Positions 10,814 through 19,762 are shown, counted from the stretch's first letter. The stretch: DNA of 64,000 bases from Lysobacterales bacterium (GCA_014946745.1 JADCRD010000001.1:1296427-1360426), one strand, 5' to 3'. Program-made: numbers and translations. Notes: generated from the sequence alone by a model not told the origin.

Positions 10814-11248
10814 TTACTGCAAGCGCGCGCGGTTTCCCGAGACGACGACATAGCTGCCTTCGCGGATGCCGTTCAACTCCGGCTGGGTGACGATGATGCG
10901 GCGGCCATCGTCCATCAGGACATAGAGTTCGTAGCGTGGCGCCGAGCGTGAATCCTTCTCCAGCGCGTTGCCGGCGACGCCGCCAGCGATCGCGCCGGCC
11001 ACGGTTGCCGCCTTGCGGCCCGAACCGCCACCCACCTGGTTGCCGAGGACGCCCCCGATGATGCCGCCCAGCAGGGCGCCGGCACCGGTGGATTCGCGCT
11101 CGCCGTACACCCTGTCGATGCGCTCGACCTGGCCGCAGTCGTAGCAGCGTGCGTAGCCGTCGCTGGGCCCGTAGCTGCGCGGCGCGGTGCTGACACAGGC
11201 GGAAAGCAGAAGGGCGAGCACGGCGGTGATCAGTAGTCGAGTACGCAT
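10814..11248 (-). CDS. Glycine-zipper 2TM outer-membrane lipoprotein
   Basis: 144 residues. Lipoprotein signal MRTRLLITAVLALLLSAC with lipobox LSAC (Cys18). The centre holds a glycine-zipper segment 'GAGALLGGIIGGVLGNQVG' and 'GSGRKAATVAGAIAGGVAGN' (residues about 55-95), typical of the Rickettsia 17-kDa antigen/glycine-zipper 2TM family. The C-terminal beta-rich part (YELYVLMDDGRRIIVTQPE) is also family-like. GAGG lies 7 bases before the ATG. Likely an envelope lipoprotein of the SlyB/OsmB type. It stands alone, ended by the terminator at 10746-10786. Confidence 0.88.
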   Translation of the reverse strand: MRTRLLITAVLALLLSACVSTAPRSYGPSDGYARCYDCGQVERIDRVYGERESTGAGALLGGIIGGVLGNQVGGGSGRKAATVAGAIAGGVAGNALEKDSRSAPRYELYVLMDDGRRIIVTQPELNGIREGSYVVVSGNRARLQ

Positions 11249-11399
11249 GGGGAACCTCTTCGCATTGAGCGGGATCGGGCCCGCGCTGAGCGCCGCGCGG
11301 CCCGGGGCTTGAACCTGAACCGCGGCGCCTGAACCCCGGCTAGCTCGCCGGCTCAGCGTTCAGCTGCGGTGGGGTGCAGTCCAGCGCGTGTGAGCCCGA

Positions 11400-11810
11400 T
11401 CAGCCGCGGCTGAAGTCGCGGTGGCAGCTGTCGCAGCTGTTATGGACCGCCGTCAAGGCCTCTTTGCGCTGGGCGCAGCTTGCGTCTCCGGGCAAGGCCA
11501 GGGCCGCGTCGAGACGATCGCGCATCTGCTGCGCGTGACGGCCGAACAGCTCGGGCTCGAAGCCCTGTTCGAGGAACAAGGGCTCGACGTCGTCGGCCAT
11601 GCCGCGCATCACCTGCAGCTGACGTGTGCCATCCGCTGCGCTGCAGCCGCCCTCGACGGCCTTGCGCGCCTCGCCCAGCTGGTATTTCAGGGTCACCATC
11701 GCGGCCGTGTGCGGACGCGAGCCTTTCTTGATGTTGCCGAGACTGAGAAACGTCGCGGTAAGCATGGCGCCGGCGAGCAGGCCGACGATCAGCGACAGCA
11801 GGATCTTCAT
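11400..11810 (-). CDS. Cytochrome c'-like monohaem protein
   Basis: 136 residues. An N-terminal hydrophobic segment (ILLSLIVGLLAGAMLTATFLSL) serves as signal or membrane anchor. The rest is helical with a single haem-binding motif CDSCH very near the C-terminus (Cys126, Cys129, His130), the arrangement of cytochrome c' four-helix bundles. A second cysteine pair (GCSAAD and ASCAQR) may form a disulphide. Probable periplasmic haem protein; electron transfer or NO binding cannot be decided from sequence. No partner redox genes nearby. Confidence 0.75.
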   Translation of the reverse strand: MKILLSLIVGLLAGAMLTATFLSLGNIKKGSRPHTAAMVTLKYQLGEARKAVEGGCSAADGTRQLQVMRGMADDVEPLFLEQGFEPELFGRHAQQMRDRLDAALALPGDASCAQRKEALTAVHNSCDSCHRDFSRG

Positions 11811-11904
11811 GTGGTGGGCATGTGTGGAAGGACCTGAAGGATAGCGGAGACAGCGCAGTGTGCCGATGAGCTCAGGCCGTGGCGCGGAGATTCAGAGCGC
11901 GCGC

Positions 11905-12531
11905 TCACTCGGCCGGTTGAAGCGTCTCTGCGAGGCCCAGCGGTCGGCCTTCGTTGTCCTCGATGAAGGCCAGCCACTCTTCGCGGCCGTCGGCATGTCG
12001 GTGCACGCGATGCGGCGCGCCAAGCGGCTTGGCGCCGCGCGCAAGCAGGGCGTCGTAGTGCTCGTGCAGACGCTCGACGCGGAAGTAGAGCAGCGATTCG
12101 CCGCCGCTGGGCGTCTGGCTGAGCATCAGCCGCACGCCACCGCAGTCGAAAAAAGCCAGGGTGTCGAAGGTGAACAGGTGCGGCAGGCCAAGCACATCGC
12201 GATACCAGAGCTCGGCGGCGTGGATGTCGCTGACGCCGCGGGCGATCTGGGCAAGGGGGCCAAGGGTGTGTGCAGGCATGTCGTCGGATCTCCTTGAGGG
12301 TGTGATCGGGGCGACCACGCCGCGCACGCCGCGCCACAGCCGCAGCTGCCGGCGGTTGCGCAGTCCAAGCTTCTGCAGCGCGTTGCTGACGTGGAACTTC
12401 ACCGCGTCGATACCCACGCCAAGGCGTCGCGCCATCGCCGGGTTGCTGAGGCCATGGCGCACGCCGTCGACCACGCGCCATTCCGCGGGCGTGAGCACAT
12501 CGGGATGAACTGGGCGGCCGCGCTTGCGCAT
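11905..12531 (-). CDS. LuxR-type HTH fused to a VOC/glyoxalase-like domain
   Basis: 208 residues. Residues about 13-66 are a LuxR/GerE helix-turn-helix (LTPAEWRVVDGVRHGLSNP, then MARRLGVGIDAVKFHVSNAL, QKLGLRNRRQL). Residues about 88-205 form a vicinal-oxygen-chelate fold (PLAQIARGVSDIHAAELWYR, DVLGLPHLFTFDTLAFFDCG, AFIEDNEGRPLGLAE). The two parts are in one unbroken frame; a possible internal start at the Met of MPAHTLGPLAQ (about residue 85) would give a stand-alone VOC protein. VOC domains bind or convert small metabolites, so this may be a one-component sensor-regulator with an N-terminal DNA-binding domain. Ligand unknown. The gene is divergent from tcdA. Confidence 0.8.
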   Translation of the reverse strand: MRKRGRPVHPDVLTPAEWRVVDGVRHGLSNPAMARRLGVGIDAVKFHVSNALQKLGLRNRRQLRLWRGVRGVVAPITPSRRSDDMPAHTLGPLAQIARGVSDIHAAELWYRDVLGLPHLFTFDTLAFFDCGGVRLMLSQTPSGGESLLYFRVERLHEHYDALLARGAKPLGAPHRVHRHADGREEWLAFIEDNEGRPLGLAETLQPAE

Positions 12532-12748
12532 CGTTTCGGGGAGTCTCCTGCAGCGCGTGGAGCGACCGCAGGTGCCCCGATCAAGGTGGCCTGCCGGCTG
12601 CGGCGTTCAGCGCATGCAACATAGCGCGAAGCGCCAGCGAATATCCCTACCCGATACCTCCCGGCCTGCGCTCGCCGCTGTCGTCCGGCGCGCCCGGGCA
12701 CTACACTCGCGCGCCGCCGCGAACACCCTCCCGGAGCGCTGCCTGCCC

Positions 12749-13600
12749 ATGAACGCCATCGCCGAACGCACGCGCTTCTCCGGTATCGATCGTCTGTACG
12801 GCGTGGGCAGCGTCGAGCGCCTGTCGCGAGCGCATGTGTGCATTGTCGGGGTCGGCGGCGTGGGCTCGTGGGCGGCGGAAGCGCTGGCGCGAAGCGGGCT
12901 GGGGCGGCTCACCCTGATCGATGCCGACGACATCTGCGTCAGCAACGTCAATCGCCAGCTGCATGCGCTGGATGGCGAGTTCGGCAGGCTCAAGGTCGAG
13001 GTGCTGGCCGAGCGCCTGAAGCGCATCAACCCGCACCTCCAGGTGGATGCGCTCGCCCAGTTCCTCACGCCTTCGACGCTCGATCCGCTGCTGCTGCGCG
13101 GCTACGACGCGGTGCTGGACGCCTGCGATGCCTTCCGGGTCAAGGTCGAGATGATCGCATTTTGCCGGCGCCGCAAGATCCCGATCGTGGTCAGCGGCTC
13201 CGCCGGCGGGCGCGCCGATCCCACCCTGATTGAAGTGCGCGACCTTTCGCGCACCGAACACGACGCCCTGCTGGCGCTGGTGCGCAAGAAGCTGCGCGCT
13301 GAGTTCAATTTCCCCAAGAACCGCGACCGCTACTTCGGCGTGTCGGCGGTGTTTTCGCGCGAGAACGTGCGCTATCCGCAGGCGGACGGCAGCGTCTGTG
13401 GGCTGCGCCCGGAGGGCGGCGACAGCCTGGGCCTCGACTGCGGCGGCGGGCTGGGCGCAGCGACGCATGTGACCGCAAGCTTCGCGTTTGCAGCGGTCGG
13501 CAAGCTGCTGGAGAAGCTGTTGCGAAGCGAGGCAGCGCCCAAGGTGGCAGGGGCGGTCTCTCGCGAAGGCGCGGAGCAGACGCCCTCACGCTTGGCGTGA
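12749..13600 (+). CDS. tcdA: tRNA threonylcarbamoyladenosine dehydratase
   Basis: 283 residues from ATG 12749; the longer frame from 12524 adds an unrelated arginine-rich leader. E1-like/MoeB-ThiF fold: nucleotide-binding GVGGVGS at residues 34-40, LIDADDICVSNVNRQ, and the late 'LDCGGGLGAATHVTASFAFAAVG' helix. The N-terminal RFSGIDRLYG is typical of TcdA (CsdL/YgdL), which cyclises t6A to ct6A at position 37 of ANN-decoding tRNAs using ATP. Length is slightly over the E. coli enzyme because of a C-terminal extension. No operon partner. Confidence 0.93.
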   Translation: MNAIAERTRFSGIDRLYGVGSVERLSRAHVCIVGVGGVGSWAAEALARSGLGRLTLIDADDICVSNVNRQLHALDGEFGRLKVEVLAERLKRINPHLQVDALAQFLTPSTLDPLLLRGYDAVLDACDAFRVKVEMIAFCRRRKIPIVVSGSAGGRADPTLIEVRDLSRTEHDALLALVRKKLRAEFNFPKNRDRYFGVSAVFSRENVRYPQADGSVCGLRPEGGDSLGLDCGGGLGAATHVTASFAFAAVGKLLEKLLRSEAAPKVAGAVSREGAEQTPSRLA

Positions 13601-13640
13601 GCGCGGCTGTCCCGGATCGGCGGCAGTCAGGCGAGAGGTC

Positions 13641-14153
13641 TCACCTGTCCTCTGTCGCCTGATCCATCTCGATCAGCGCCAAGGTCACCAGCTCGCGCAC
13701 GGGCAGGCGAGCGTCCAGACGGCTGACATCGTGCTCGCCGAGTGGCCATTCGAGCGCCTCGAACTGGCTGTCGACCAGGCTGGACGGCATGAAGTGTCCG
13801 CGACGTCGCTCGTGGCGGGCGCGGGCGTTGTCGGGGCTCAGCTCAAGCAGCAGGAAGCGGGTGTTCCAGCCCACGCTGCGCAGGCGATCGCGATGGCTGC
13901 GTCGCAGCGCGCTGCAGGCCAGTACGCAATCGCTGTTTCGCGCGCGCAGGCCGCTGCAGATCGAAGCCAGCCAGGGCTCGCGCATCTCTTCGGTCAGGGG
14001 TTTGCCGGAGGCCATGTGGTTGCGATTGAGATCGCTGTGGAAGTCGTCGCCCTCGAGCATGGGCCAGTTGAGACAGGCCGACAGCGCGCGCGCCAGCGTG
14101 CTCTTGCCGCTGCCGCTGACGCCCATGCAGACCACAAGCTTGGGCGAACTCAT
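13641..14153 (-). CDS. gntK: Gluconokinase
   Basis: 170 residues, the normal size for GntK/IdnK. P-loop GVSGSGKS at residues 11-18; substrate-region motifs LEGDDFHSDLNRNHMASGKPL and CSALRRSHRDRLR; C-terminal 'GHFMPSSLVDSQFEALE'. It phosphorylates gluconate to 6-phosphogluconate with ATP. The start overlaps the stop of the GH94 phosphorylase by 4 bp (ATGA), making it the last gene of the minus-strand sugar operon. A gluconokinase translationally coupled to a GH94 enzyme is the key clue that the phosphorylase releases gluconate. Confidence 0.95.
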   Translation of the reverse strand: MSSPKLVVCMGVSGSGKSTLARALSACLNWPMLEGDDFHSDLNRNHMASGKPLTEEMREPWLASICSGLRARNSDCVLACSALRRSHRDRLRSVGWNTRFLLLELSPDNARARHERRRGHFMPSSLVDSQFEALEWPLGEHDVSRLDARLPVRELVTLALIEMDQATEDR

Positions 14154-16522
14154 GGCGAGGGCACTCGAACCTGCACCTGGTAGCGGCGTCCTGCCTGAAG
14201 GCCGCGCAGCCTTGCCTCCGGCAGCGTTTCGCCGTCAACGCTGACCGTGAGCGGCCCGGCATGGCGCTGGTAGTAAATCTCCAGTTCGGCACCGCGAAAT
14301 CGTCGCGTCACTCGCGCCTCGTTCCATGCGGCCGGCAGCTGCGGCGCGAAGCGCAGGCCTTCGCGATCGCCCTTGAGGCCGAACAGGCCCTGCACCACGG
14401 CCCGCAGCAGCCAGGCCACGGCACCGGAGTTCGGCAGCTGGCTGCTGCGTCCAGCCGTCTGCGGATACAGCCTGTGCGCGCCGCGGTAGTAGTTGGGGAT
14501 GAAACTCGGCAGCTGGCCGCGCGCGAGCGCGGCTTCTGAGTCCGCGCACGGCAACAGCTGGCGCAGCAGGGCATAGGCGCGCTCGCCCTCGCCACGGGCG
14601 TAGAGGCCGTTGATGTGGAAAGCGACGGCATGGCTGTACACCGAACCGTTCTCGGCCGAGCCCGGAAACTTCTGGGTCACCCGCCCGATGTCCTCGTGCA
14701 GTCGCGTAAAGGGCGGGTCGCAGAGCGCCAGGCCCGATGGCGACTGAAGGTGCGCGTCGACCGCGCGCAGCATTCGCTGCTGCTGATCGATCGAGGGCAG
14801 TCCGGCGAGCAGGGCCCACGCTTGCGGGTTCAAGAAGATGCGGCCCTCGTCATCGGCCTGGATGCCGAAGCGTCGACCGTGATCGGTGATGCCGCGCGCG
14901 AACCAGTCGCCGTCCCAGAGCCAGGTCTGCACCGTGGCGGCAAGCGCGTCGGCTTCCGTGCGTAGAGCGCTTGCTGGAATCGCCGCCAGCAGATCCGAAG
15001 AGCCCTCGCAGACCTCGGCCCATACGCGCAGCGCATGCACCAGCGCGATCGACAGCCAGCCAGACACGCCGCGGCCCAGGTGACCGACCATGTTCATCGG
15101 ATCGCACCAGTCGCCGTGGCCGATCAGGCAGAGGCCACGTCCATCGCGCCGCTGCAGCAGCCAGTGGAGCGCGCGCTCGACCCGCTGGGCAACGCGGATC
15201 TCTCGACCGAGCCGATCGCGCACCGTGTGTTCCAGGAAGGCGTAGTCCCCCGATTCCTGCAGCCAGACCGCGAGGCAGATCGGCAGCCAGAGCGCATGGT
15301 CGGCGTGAGGAATCTGATTGATGTACTTCAACTCGGCATCGGGGTGCAGAAGAATGCCGTCGGGCAGGCCGAAATCCTCTTCCTGCTGTTCCAGCACGCG
15401 CAGAAAATGCGCGCGGGCGGCCTCCGGCTGCAGGAAGGCGAGCCCCATCGCGTCCTGCAGGTAGTTGCGGGTTTGCGGGTCCGTGCAGAAGCGGTTGGCT
15501 TCACCGAGATAGAGCGCCTGTCGACACAGCCAGGGCTGGACGAAGGCGTCGAATGGCGCATCGGGTGTCTGCGCGCGCAGTGCCTCGCGCGCGGGAGCCA
15601 GCGCGGCACTGCGTTCGACCAGGGCACGCTGGAAGCCGTCGCCGCTCAGATAGCGCTCGCGCAAGCCGCGAATCTCGGTCTCGTCGTGCGCCGGGCCGAA
15701 GGCGAAGCGGAGCGCTTCCGAGCCCGCGGCCGCCAGCTCGATGCGGTACTGCAGGCAGGCCGCCGGCACTTCGTACAGCGCCTCGCCGCCCGCGAGGTTC
15801 GAGGCGCGCAGGGCGTCCGGTGCGTGCAGGCCGCCCTCGCCCTCGAACACCGCTTGCCGGCATTCCCAGCTGTCGGGCTGGCGCGCATGAAGCAGAACCG
15901 TGTGGTCCTTGAGGCGGGCGATGCGCGGCCAGTCTTCGCGCTTCTGGTAGCCCGAAACGCAGCGCGCGACGATGCCGCCCAGCTCGCGCGAGTAGCGCGC
16001 CGACTGGTTCATCCAGCTCATGTAGCCGAGTGGAAAGTACAGGCAGACCCGCAGCCGCCGCGTCCTGGCCGCACGGTTGTCGAGTTGCAGCGTCCACAGC
16101 TCCACCGCGTCTGCGGGCGGCAGCCCGACGGACCAGCGGCAGTGCAGCTCTCCGTGCTCGACGTCCCAGTCGACGCCGTCGGGGCGGGCGCGGAAGACGA
16201 AGCGATCGGCGGGCGCTCGCACAGGCTCATGCGGCAGCGAAAACAGCGTGCCGCTGTCTTCGTCGACGATGTAGACGAAGCGGCCCGGATGATGAGCGTA
16301 CAGCGGCTGCTCGGGCTGCAGGAAGGTCGTCGCTTCGAGCACGGGCGCCCGTGCGTACTTGCCGGGCTCGGGCTGCATGTGCAGCGCGCTGGCATAGCCG
16401 CGGCAGTTCAGCTGCAGCAGCAGGCTGCGGTTCCACAGAAAGGTGCTGGCCCGTGGCATCTGCCGTGGGCAGTGCAGCTCGACAGCATCCTCAAGGCAGC
16501 GGATCAGGGTGTTGGCGTGCAT
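14150..16522 (-). CDS. GH94 phosphorylase, probable cellobionic acid phosphorylase
   Basis: 790 residues from ATG 16522; the open frame upstream to 17197 is a shadow of the transporter gene. GH94 features: an N-terminal beta-sandwich (to about residue 280), an (alpha/alpha)6 barrel, the GDWCDPMN segment at residues 470-477 (DWxD carrying the general acid Asp), and QKFPGSAENGSVYSHAVAFH for phosphate and subsite contacts. Cellobionic acid phosphorylases cleave 4-O-beta-glucosyl-gluconate with phosphate into glucose-1-phosphate and gluconate, and are known from Xanthomonas and other cellulolytic bacteria. The coupled gluconokinase and nearby glucokinase support that substrate over cellobiose. 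The precise specificity is inferred, not shown. No signal peptide: cytoplasmic. Confidence 0.8.
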   Translation of the reverse strand: MHANTLIRCLEDAVELHCPRQMPRASTFLWNRSLLLQLNCRGYASALHMQPEPGKYARAPVLEATTFLQPEQPLYAHHPGRFVYIVDEDSGTLFSLPHEPVRAPADRFVFRARPDGVDWDVEHGELHCRWSVGLPPADAVELWTLQLDNRAARTRRLRVCLYFPLGYMSWMNQSARYSRELGGIVARCVSGYQKREDWPRIARLKDHTVLLHARQPDSWECRQAVFEGEGGLHAPDALRASNLAGGEALYEVPAACLQYRIELAAAGSEALRFAFGPAHDETEIRGLRERYLSGDGFQRALVERSAALAPAREALRAQTPDAPFDAFVQPWLCRQALYLGEANRFCTDPQTRNYLQDAMGLAFLQPEAARAHFLRVLEQQEEDFGLPDGILLHPDAELKYINQIPHADHALWLPICLAVWLQESGDYAFLEHTVRDRLGREIRVAQRVERALHWLLQRRDGRGLCLIGHGDWCDPMNMVGHLGRGVSGWLSIALVHALRVWAEVCEGSSDLLAAIPASALRTEADALAATVQTWLWDGDWFARGITDHGRRFGIQADDEGRIFLNPQAWALLAGLPSIDQQQRMLRAVDAHLQSPSGLALCDPPFTRLHEDIGRVTQKFPGSAENGSVYSHAVAFHINGLYARGEGERAYALLRQLLPCADSEAALARGQLPSFIPNYYRGAHRLYPQTAGRSSQLPNSGAVAWLLRAVVQGLFGLKGDREGLRFAPQLPAAWNEARVTRRFRGAELEIYYQRHAGPLTVSVDGETLPEARLRGLQAGRRYQVQVRVPSP

Positions 16523-16533
16523 GCGGCTGTGCT

Positions 16534-17922
16534 TCAGTGGGGGGTGTCGGCGTCGCGTCGCTGCAGGTCCTGCTGGATCTGTTTGAGCTGCGCGCCGCTG
16601 AGCGGATAGGCGAAGGCGAGGCCTGCAGCGAGAAGCGCAAACACTCCGGGCACGAGGGTCTGCAGCAGCTGGATCCCGGCCTCGGATGCACCGCTCTGGG
16701 CCTTGTTCGCGGCGTAGCCAATGGCGGCCAGCACCCACAGCAGCACCGCTGCACCGAAGGAGCCGCCAAGCTTCTGCGAAAAGGTGGCAGCAGCAAAGGT
16801 CATCGCCGTGGCGCGGCGACCGTGCTTCCATTCGCCGTAGTCGGCGCTGTCCGCGTACATCGACCAGGTCAGCGGCGACTTGGGCCCGAGCGCCAAACTG
16901 ATGAGGATGTTGAGCGCGAAGATCAGCGCGATATCCTCGGGCCCCACGAACCAGAACACTGTCGACAGCAGCGCTACGATCAGCATCAGCGCCGCCAGCA
17001 GTCGCGCCTTGTCGAACCGGCGGATCAGCAGAGGGGCCAGCGCGGCCCCGGCGGCGTAGGCCAGCATCTGCACCAGCAGATAGTTGGGCAGCAGGTCGGG
17101 GCGCTTCAGCCAGTAGGTGAAGTAGTAATAGGCCGAGCCTGCTCGCAGGGTGATCGTCAGCATGATCAGCATGGCGAGCCCAAACAGGATCAGCCACGGC
17201 GGGTTGTGCAGCAGATCGCGCAGATCAGTGGCAGGCGAGCTTGCTTGGCTGGGCGGCGGCGTAATGCGCTGGCGGGTGCTGGCAAAGGTCAGCGCAAACA
17301 GTACGCAGGCAATCACGCCGTACAGCGCCATCGTCAGCGGCCAGCCGCGCTGCGGATCGCCATCGCCCAGGTGTTCTACCAGCGGCAGGGTGAACTTGTT
17401 GACCAGCGCGCCGCCGCCGAACGCAAACAGAAAGCGCAGGCTGTTCAATGTGGTGCGCTCTTCGCTGCTCGCACTCATCACGCCGCTGAGCGCGGAGTAG
17501 GGCGTGCTGAGCACGGTGTAGGCCAGCATCAGCCCATTGAAGGTGAGGTAGGCCCAGATCAGTTTGCCGGTGTCGCCCAGATCCGGCGTGGTGAATGCGA
17601 CGACGCCCATCACCGCGAGCGGCAGTGCGCCGACCAGCAGCCACGGACGGAACTGGCCGTAGCGACTGCGTGTGCGATCCGCTATCGCGCCCATCAAGGG
17701 GTCAGTGATCGCATCGAGCAGGCGGGTGACGAACATCAGCGTGCCCGCGGCGGCCGCGCCGAGCCCGAAGACGTCGGTGTAGAACGCCGCAAGAAACGAC
17801 GCGATCGTTGTCCAGTACAGATTGAAACCGAGGTCGCCAGCGCCGTAGCCGAGCCGCTCGCGCCAACGCAGTGTGGCCTGGCGGTCAGCGGGCATCTGGG
17901 CGGAAGCGGGCGAAGAGTCCAT
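16534..17922 (-). CDS. GPH-family sugar:cation symporter (MFS)
   Basis: 462 residues with about 12 membrane helices. The opening 'LGYGAGDLGFNLYWTTIASFL' and 'RLLDAITDPLMGAIADRTRS' are diagnostic of the glycoside-pentoside-hexuronide (MelB-like) family. It sits 11 bp upstream of the GH94 gene and 12 bp downstream of the CBM9-like gene in the same operon, so it likely imports the disaccharide or aldobionate for phosphorolysis in the cytoplasm. Confidence 0.9.
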   Translation of the reverse strand: MDSSPASAQMPADRQATLRWRERLGYGAGDLGFNLYWTTIASFLAAFYTDVFGLGAAAAGTLMFVTRLLDAITDPLMGAIADRTRSRYGQFRPWLLVGALPLAVMGVVAFTTPDLGDTGKLIWAYLTFNGLMLAYTVLSTPYSALSGVMSASSEERTTLNSLRFLFAFGGGALVNKFTLPLVEHLGDGDPQRGWPLTMALYGVIACVLFALTFASTRQRITPPPSQASSPATDLRDLLHNPPWLILFGLAMLIMLTITLRAGSAYYYFTYWLKRPDLLPNYLLVQMLAYAAGAALAPLLIRRFDKARLLAALMLIVALLSTVFWFVGPEDIALIFALNILISLALGPKSPLTWSMYADSADYGEWKHGRRATAMTFAAATFSQKLGGSFGAAVLLWVLAAIGYAANKAQSGASEAGIQLLQTLVPGVFALLAAGLAFAYPLSGAQLKQIQQDLQRRDADTPH

Positions 17923-17934
17923 TGGGGGGCCCTG

Positions 17935-18702
17935 TCAGGGCAGGAGCAGGATGCGGCCGAACACGCCGGCGTCGAGATACAGCCGGTTGCGATCACCGTC
18001 CACGGCTTCGACGTCGACATCGGCGACCAAACGGCTGCGCACGCCTGGGGCATCGCTGTCGCACCAGGCGAGGGCGAAGCCAATCACATCGCCCGCGTGC
18101 AAGGACTGCGGCGGCCAGGGCGTTCCGGGCTTCAGCCCAGTGGGGTCGGGATAGAGTCGGATTCGCGCTTCCCACACCAGACTGTAGGGTGCTTCCGGGC
18201 TGCGTCGCCACACGGATTCGACGTGTTCGTTGAGCAGCAGCGGCTGGCCGTCGTCGCCGATATCGACCACCTGGCCGTCGAGCGCAAGGTGATACGCGAA
18301 CGCACTGTGCTTGGTCTTGTGGTCGCCGCCACTGGCGTCCGGATCGACGAGGATTTCCAGGGCGTCGTCGGCCCAGTAGTTCTTCAGGGGATCGGCTTCG
18401 CCATCGCTCAGCACGTCATCGCGGATCTCGGCCAGCAGATAGAGCGCGTCCTCGCGCCAGAGCAGTCGATAGCGACCCGAGAAGTCATCCTCGCTGCGCG
18501 GCGGCGCGCCGACCAGCACATGCGGCAGCGACCGCCACTCCGCCTTCAACCAGTCGGCCTCGTCGGCCCGGCCGTCCACCACGAGGGCTTCCGCAGCGCG
18601 GCGGATCTCGCGCACGTCGGCCTGCGCAGCACTGGCCTGTGTGGGACCCGCCGCAGCGACGGCCGAAATCAGCAGTGCACGCATCATCGACAAGGACCTC
18701 AT
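17935..18702 (-). CDS. Exported CBM9-like carbohydrate-binding protein
   Basis: 255 residues. N-terminal export signal (MRSLSMMRALLISAVAAAG..AQA). The remainder resembles the family-9 carbohydrate-binding module found alone or in xylanases: 'LVVDGRADEADWLKAEW', 'YRLLWREDALYLLAEIRDD', 'DDALEILVDPDASGGDHKTK', 'WEARIRLYPDP'. No catalytic domain is present. It overlaps glk by ATGA and lies in the phosphorylase operon, so it may help capture sugars in the periplasm; this is inference. Confidence 0.8.
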   Translation of the reverse strand: MRSLSMMRALLISAVAAAGPTQASAAQADVREIRRAAEALVVDGRADEADWLKAEWRSLPHVLVGAPPRSEDDFSGRYRLLWREDALYLLAEIRDDVLSDGEADPLKNYWADDALEILVDPDASGGDHKTKHSAFAYHLALDGQVVDIGDDGQPLLLNEHVESVWRRSPEAPYSLVWEARIRLYPDPTGLKPGTPWPPQSLHAGDVIGFALAWCDSDAPGVRSRLVADVDVEAVDGDRNRLYLDAGVFGRILLLP

Positions 18703-19712
18703 CCCAGCAGCCCCACGCGCGCGGCGCCAAGGGTTCCCACATCGGCCGCGCCAATGCGGAAGGTCGGAGTGCGCGAGAGCAGCGGCGAGAACCGGCCTTT
18801 GTCGATGAAGGCCGTGCGGAACAGGGCCTCGCCTCGGGCATCGAGCACATGCGGCAGCAGACCGCCCGCGAGATAGACCCCCGCCCAGCCGCCGTAGAGC
18901 AGGACGGCGTCGCCAGCGAAGCGGCCAAGGATGCTGCAGAACAGATCGATGGCGCTGCGCGCGTCCGGATCGCCGGCGCGTGCGGCTGCGACCACCGCCT
19001 CAGAGTCGGGCAGACGCTGGTCGCGCCCGCGCGCCATGTGCAGGCAGGCGTCGTGCAGATTCACCAGGCCCTCGCCGCAGAGCAGCCGCTCGTAGGACAC
19101 GCGGCCGTAGCGCTTCTGCAGAAAGCGCAGGATGAAGATCTCGCGCTCATCGTGCGGAGCGAAGCTGGCGTGGCCGCCCTCGGTCTCCAGCACCGCGAGC
19201 CCGCGCGCATCGCGCCGGATGGCCGCGGCGCCCAGTCCGGTGCCGGGGCCCAACACGACCTGCACGGCAGCGGTATCGAAGGCCGCGCCAGGCGCATTGC
19301 CGATCGGATGCAGATCGGCTTCGCTGAGCCCCGGTACGGCCCAAGCCACAGCCGCGAAGTCATTGATGACCTGCAGTTCGCGAAAGCCGATCCGCTGCTT
19401 GAGTGCACGGATCGAGAAGCTCCAGCGGCTGTTCGTCAGAATCACCTGATCGTCCAGCACCGCACCGGCAACGGCAAGCACGGCGCGTTCCGGCACTGGC
19501 TCGCCGCTTTCGCGGAGGTAGGTTTCAAGCGCCGACTCGATGCCCTCATGTTCGGCAACCTTCAAGCTGCGCTGGGCACCGAGGCGGACGCGCTCGTTCT
19601 CGCCGAGTGCGGCGGTGGCGAAGCGGGCATTGGTGCCGCCGATGTCAGCAGCAAGGCAGCGGATCTGCTGGGCAATGATGGGGTTGCGGCGGTTCTCAAG
19701 AAGCAGACTCAT
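18699..19712 (-). CDS. glk: Glucokinase
   Basis: 337 residues from ATG 19712 (AGGAA about 10 bases upstream). Proteobacterial Glk family: ATP site AADIGGTNARFA (DIGGTN at 23-28), catalytic region 'LQVINDFAAVAWAVPGL', and 'VVLGPGTGLGAAAI', 'ETEGGHASFAPHDERE' with zinc-less glucose contacts. It phosphorylates the glucose freed by beta-glucosidase. First gene of the five-gene minus-strand operon; divergent from the LacI gene, with 104 bp between the two starts. Confidence 0.93.
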   Translation of the reverse strand: MSLLLENRRNPIIAQQIRCLAADIGGTNARFATAALGENERVRLGAQRSLKVAEHEGIESALETYLRESGEPVPERAVLAVAGAVLDDQVILTNSRWSFSIRALKQRIGFRELQVINDFAAVAWAVPGLSEADLHPIGNAPGAAFDTAAVQVVLGPGTGLGAAAIRRDARGLAVLETEGGHASFAPHDEREIFILRFLQKRYGRVSYERLLCGEGLVNLHDACLHMARGRDQRLPDSEAVVAAARAGDPDARSAIDLFCSILGRFAGDAVLLYGGWAGVYLAGGLLPHVLDARGEALFRTAFIDKGRFSPLLSRTPTFRIGAADVGTLGAARVGLLG

Positions 19713-19762
19713 GGGCGAGGGTTCCTGACCGGCGCGCAGGCGAGGCGGCGCGGGTATGCTTG

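Noticed and set aside
16030..18876. 948-residue plus-strand open frame antisense to the sugar operon
   Set aside because: Low-complexity Arg/Ala/Gln composition, and it runs across four well-supported minus-strand genes; a typical high-GC shadow frame.
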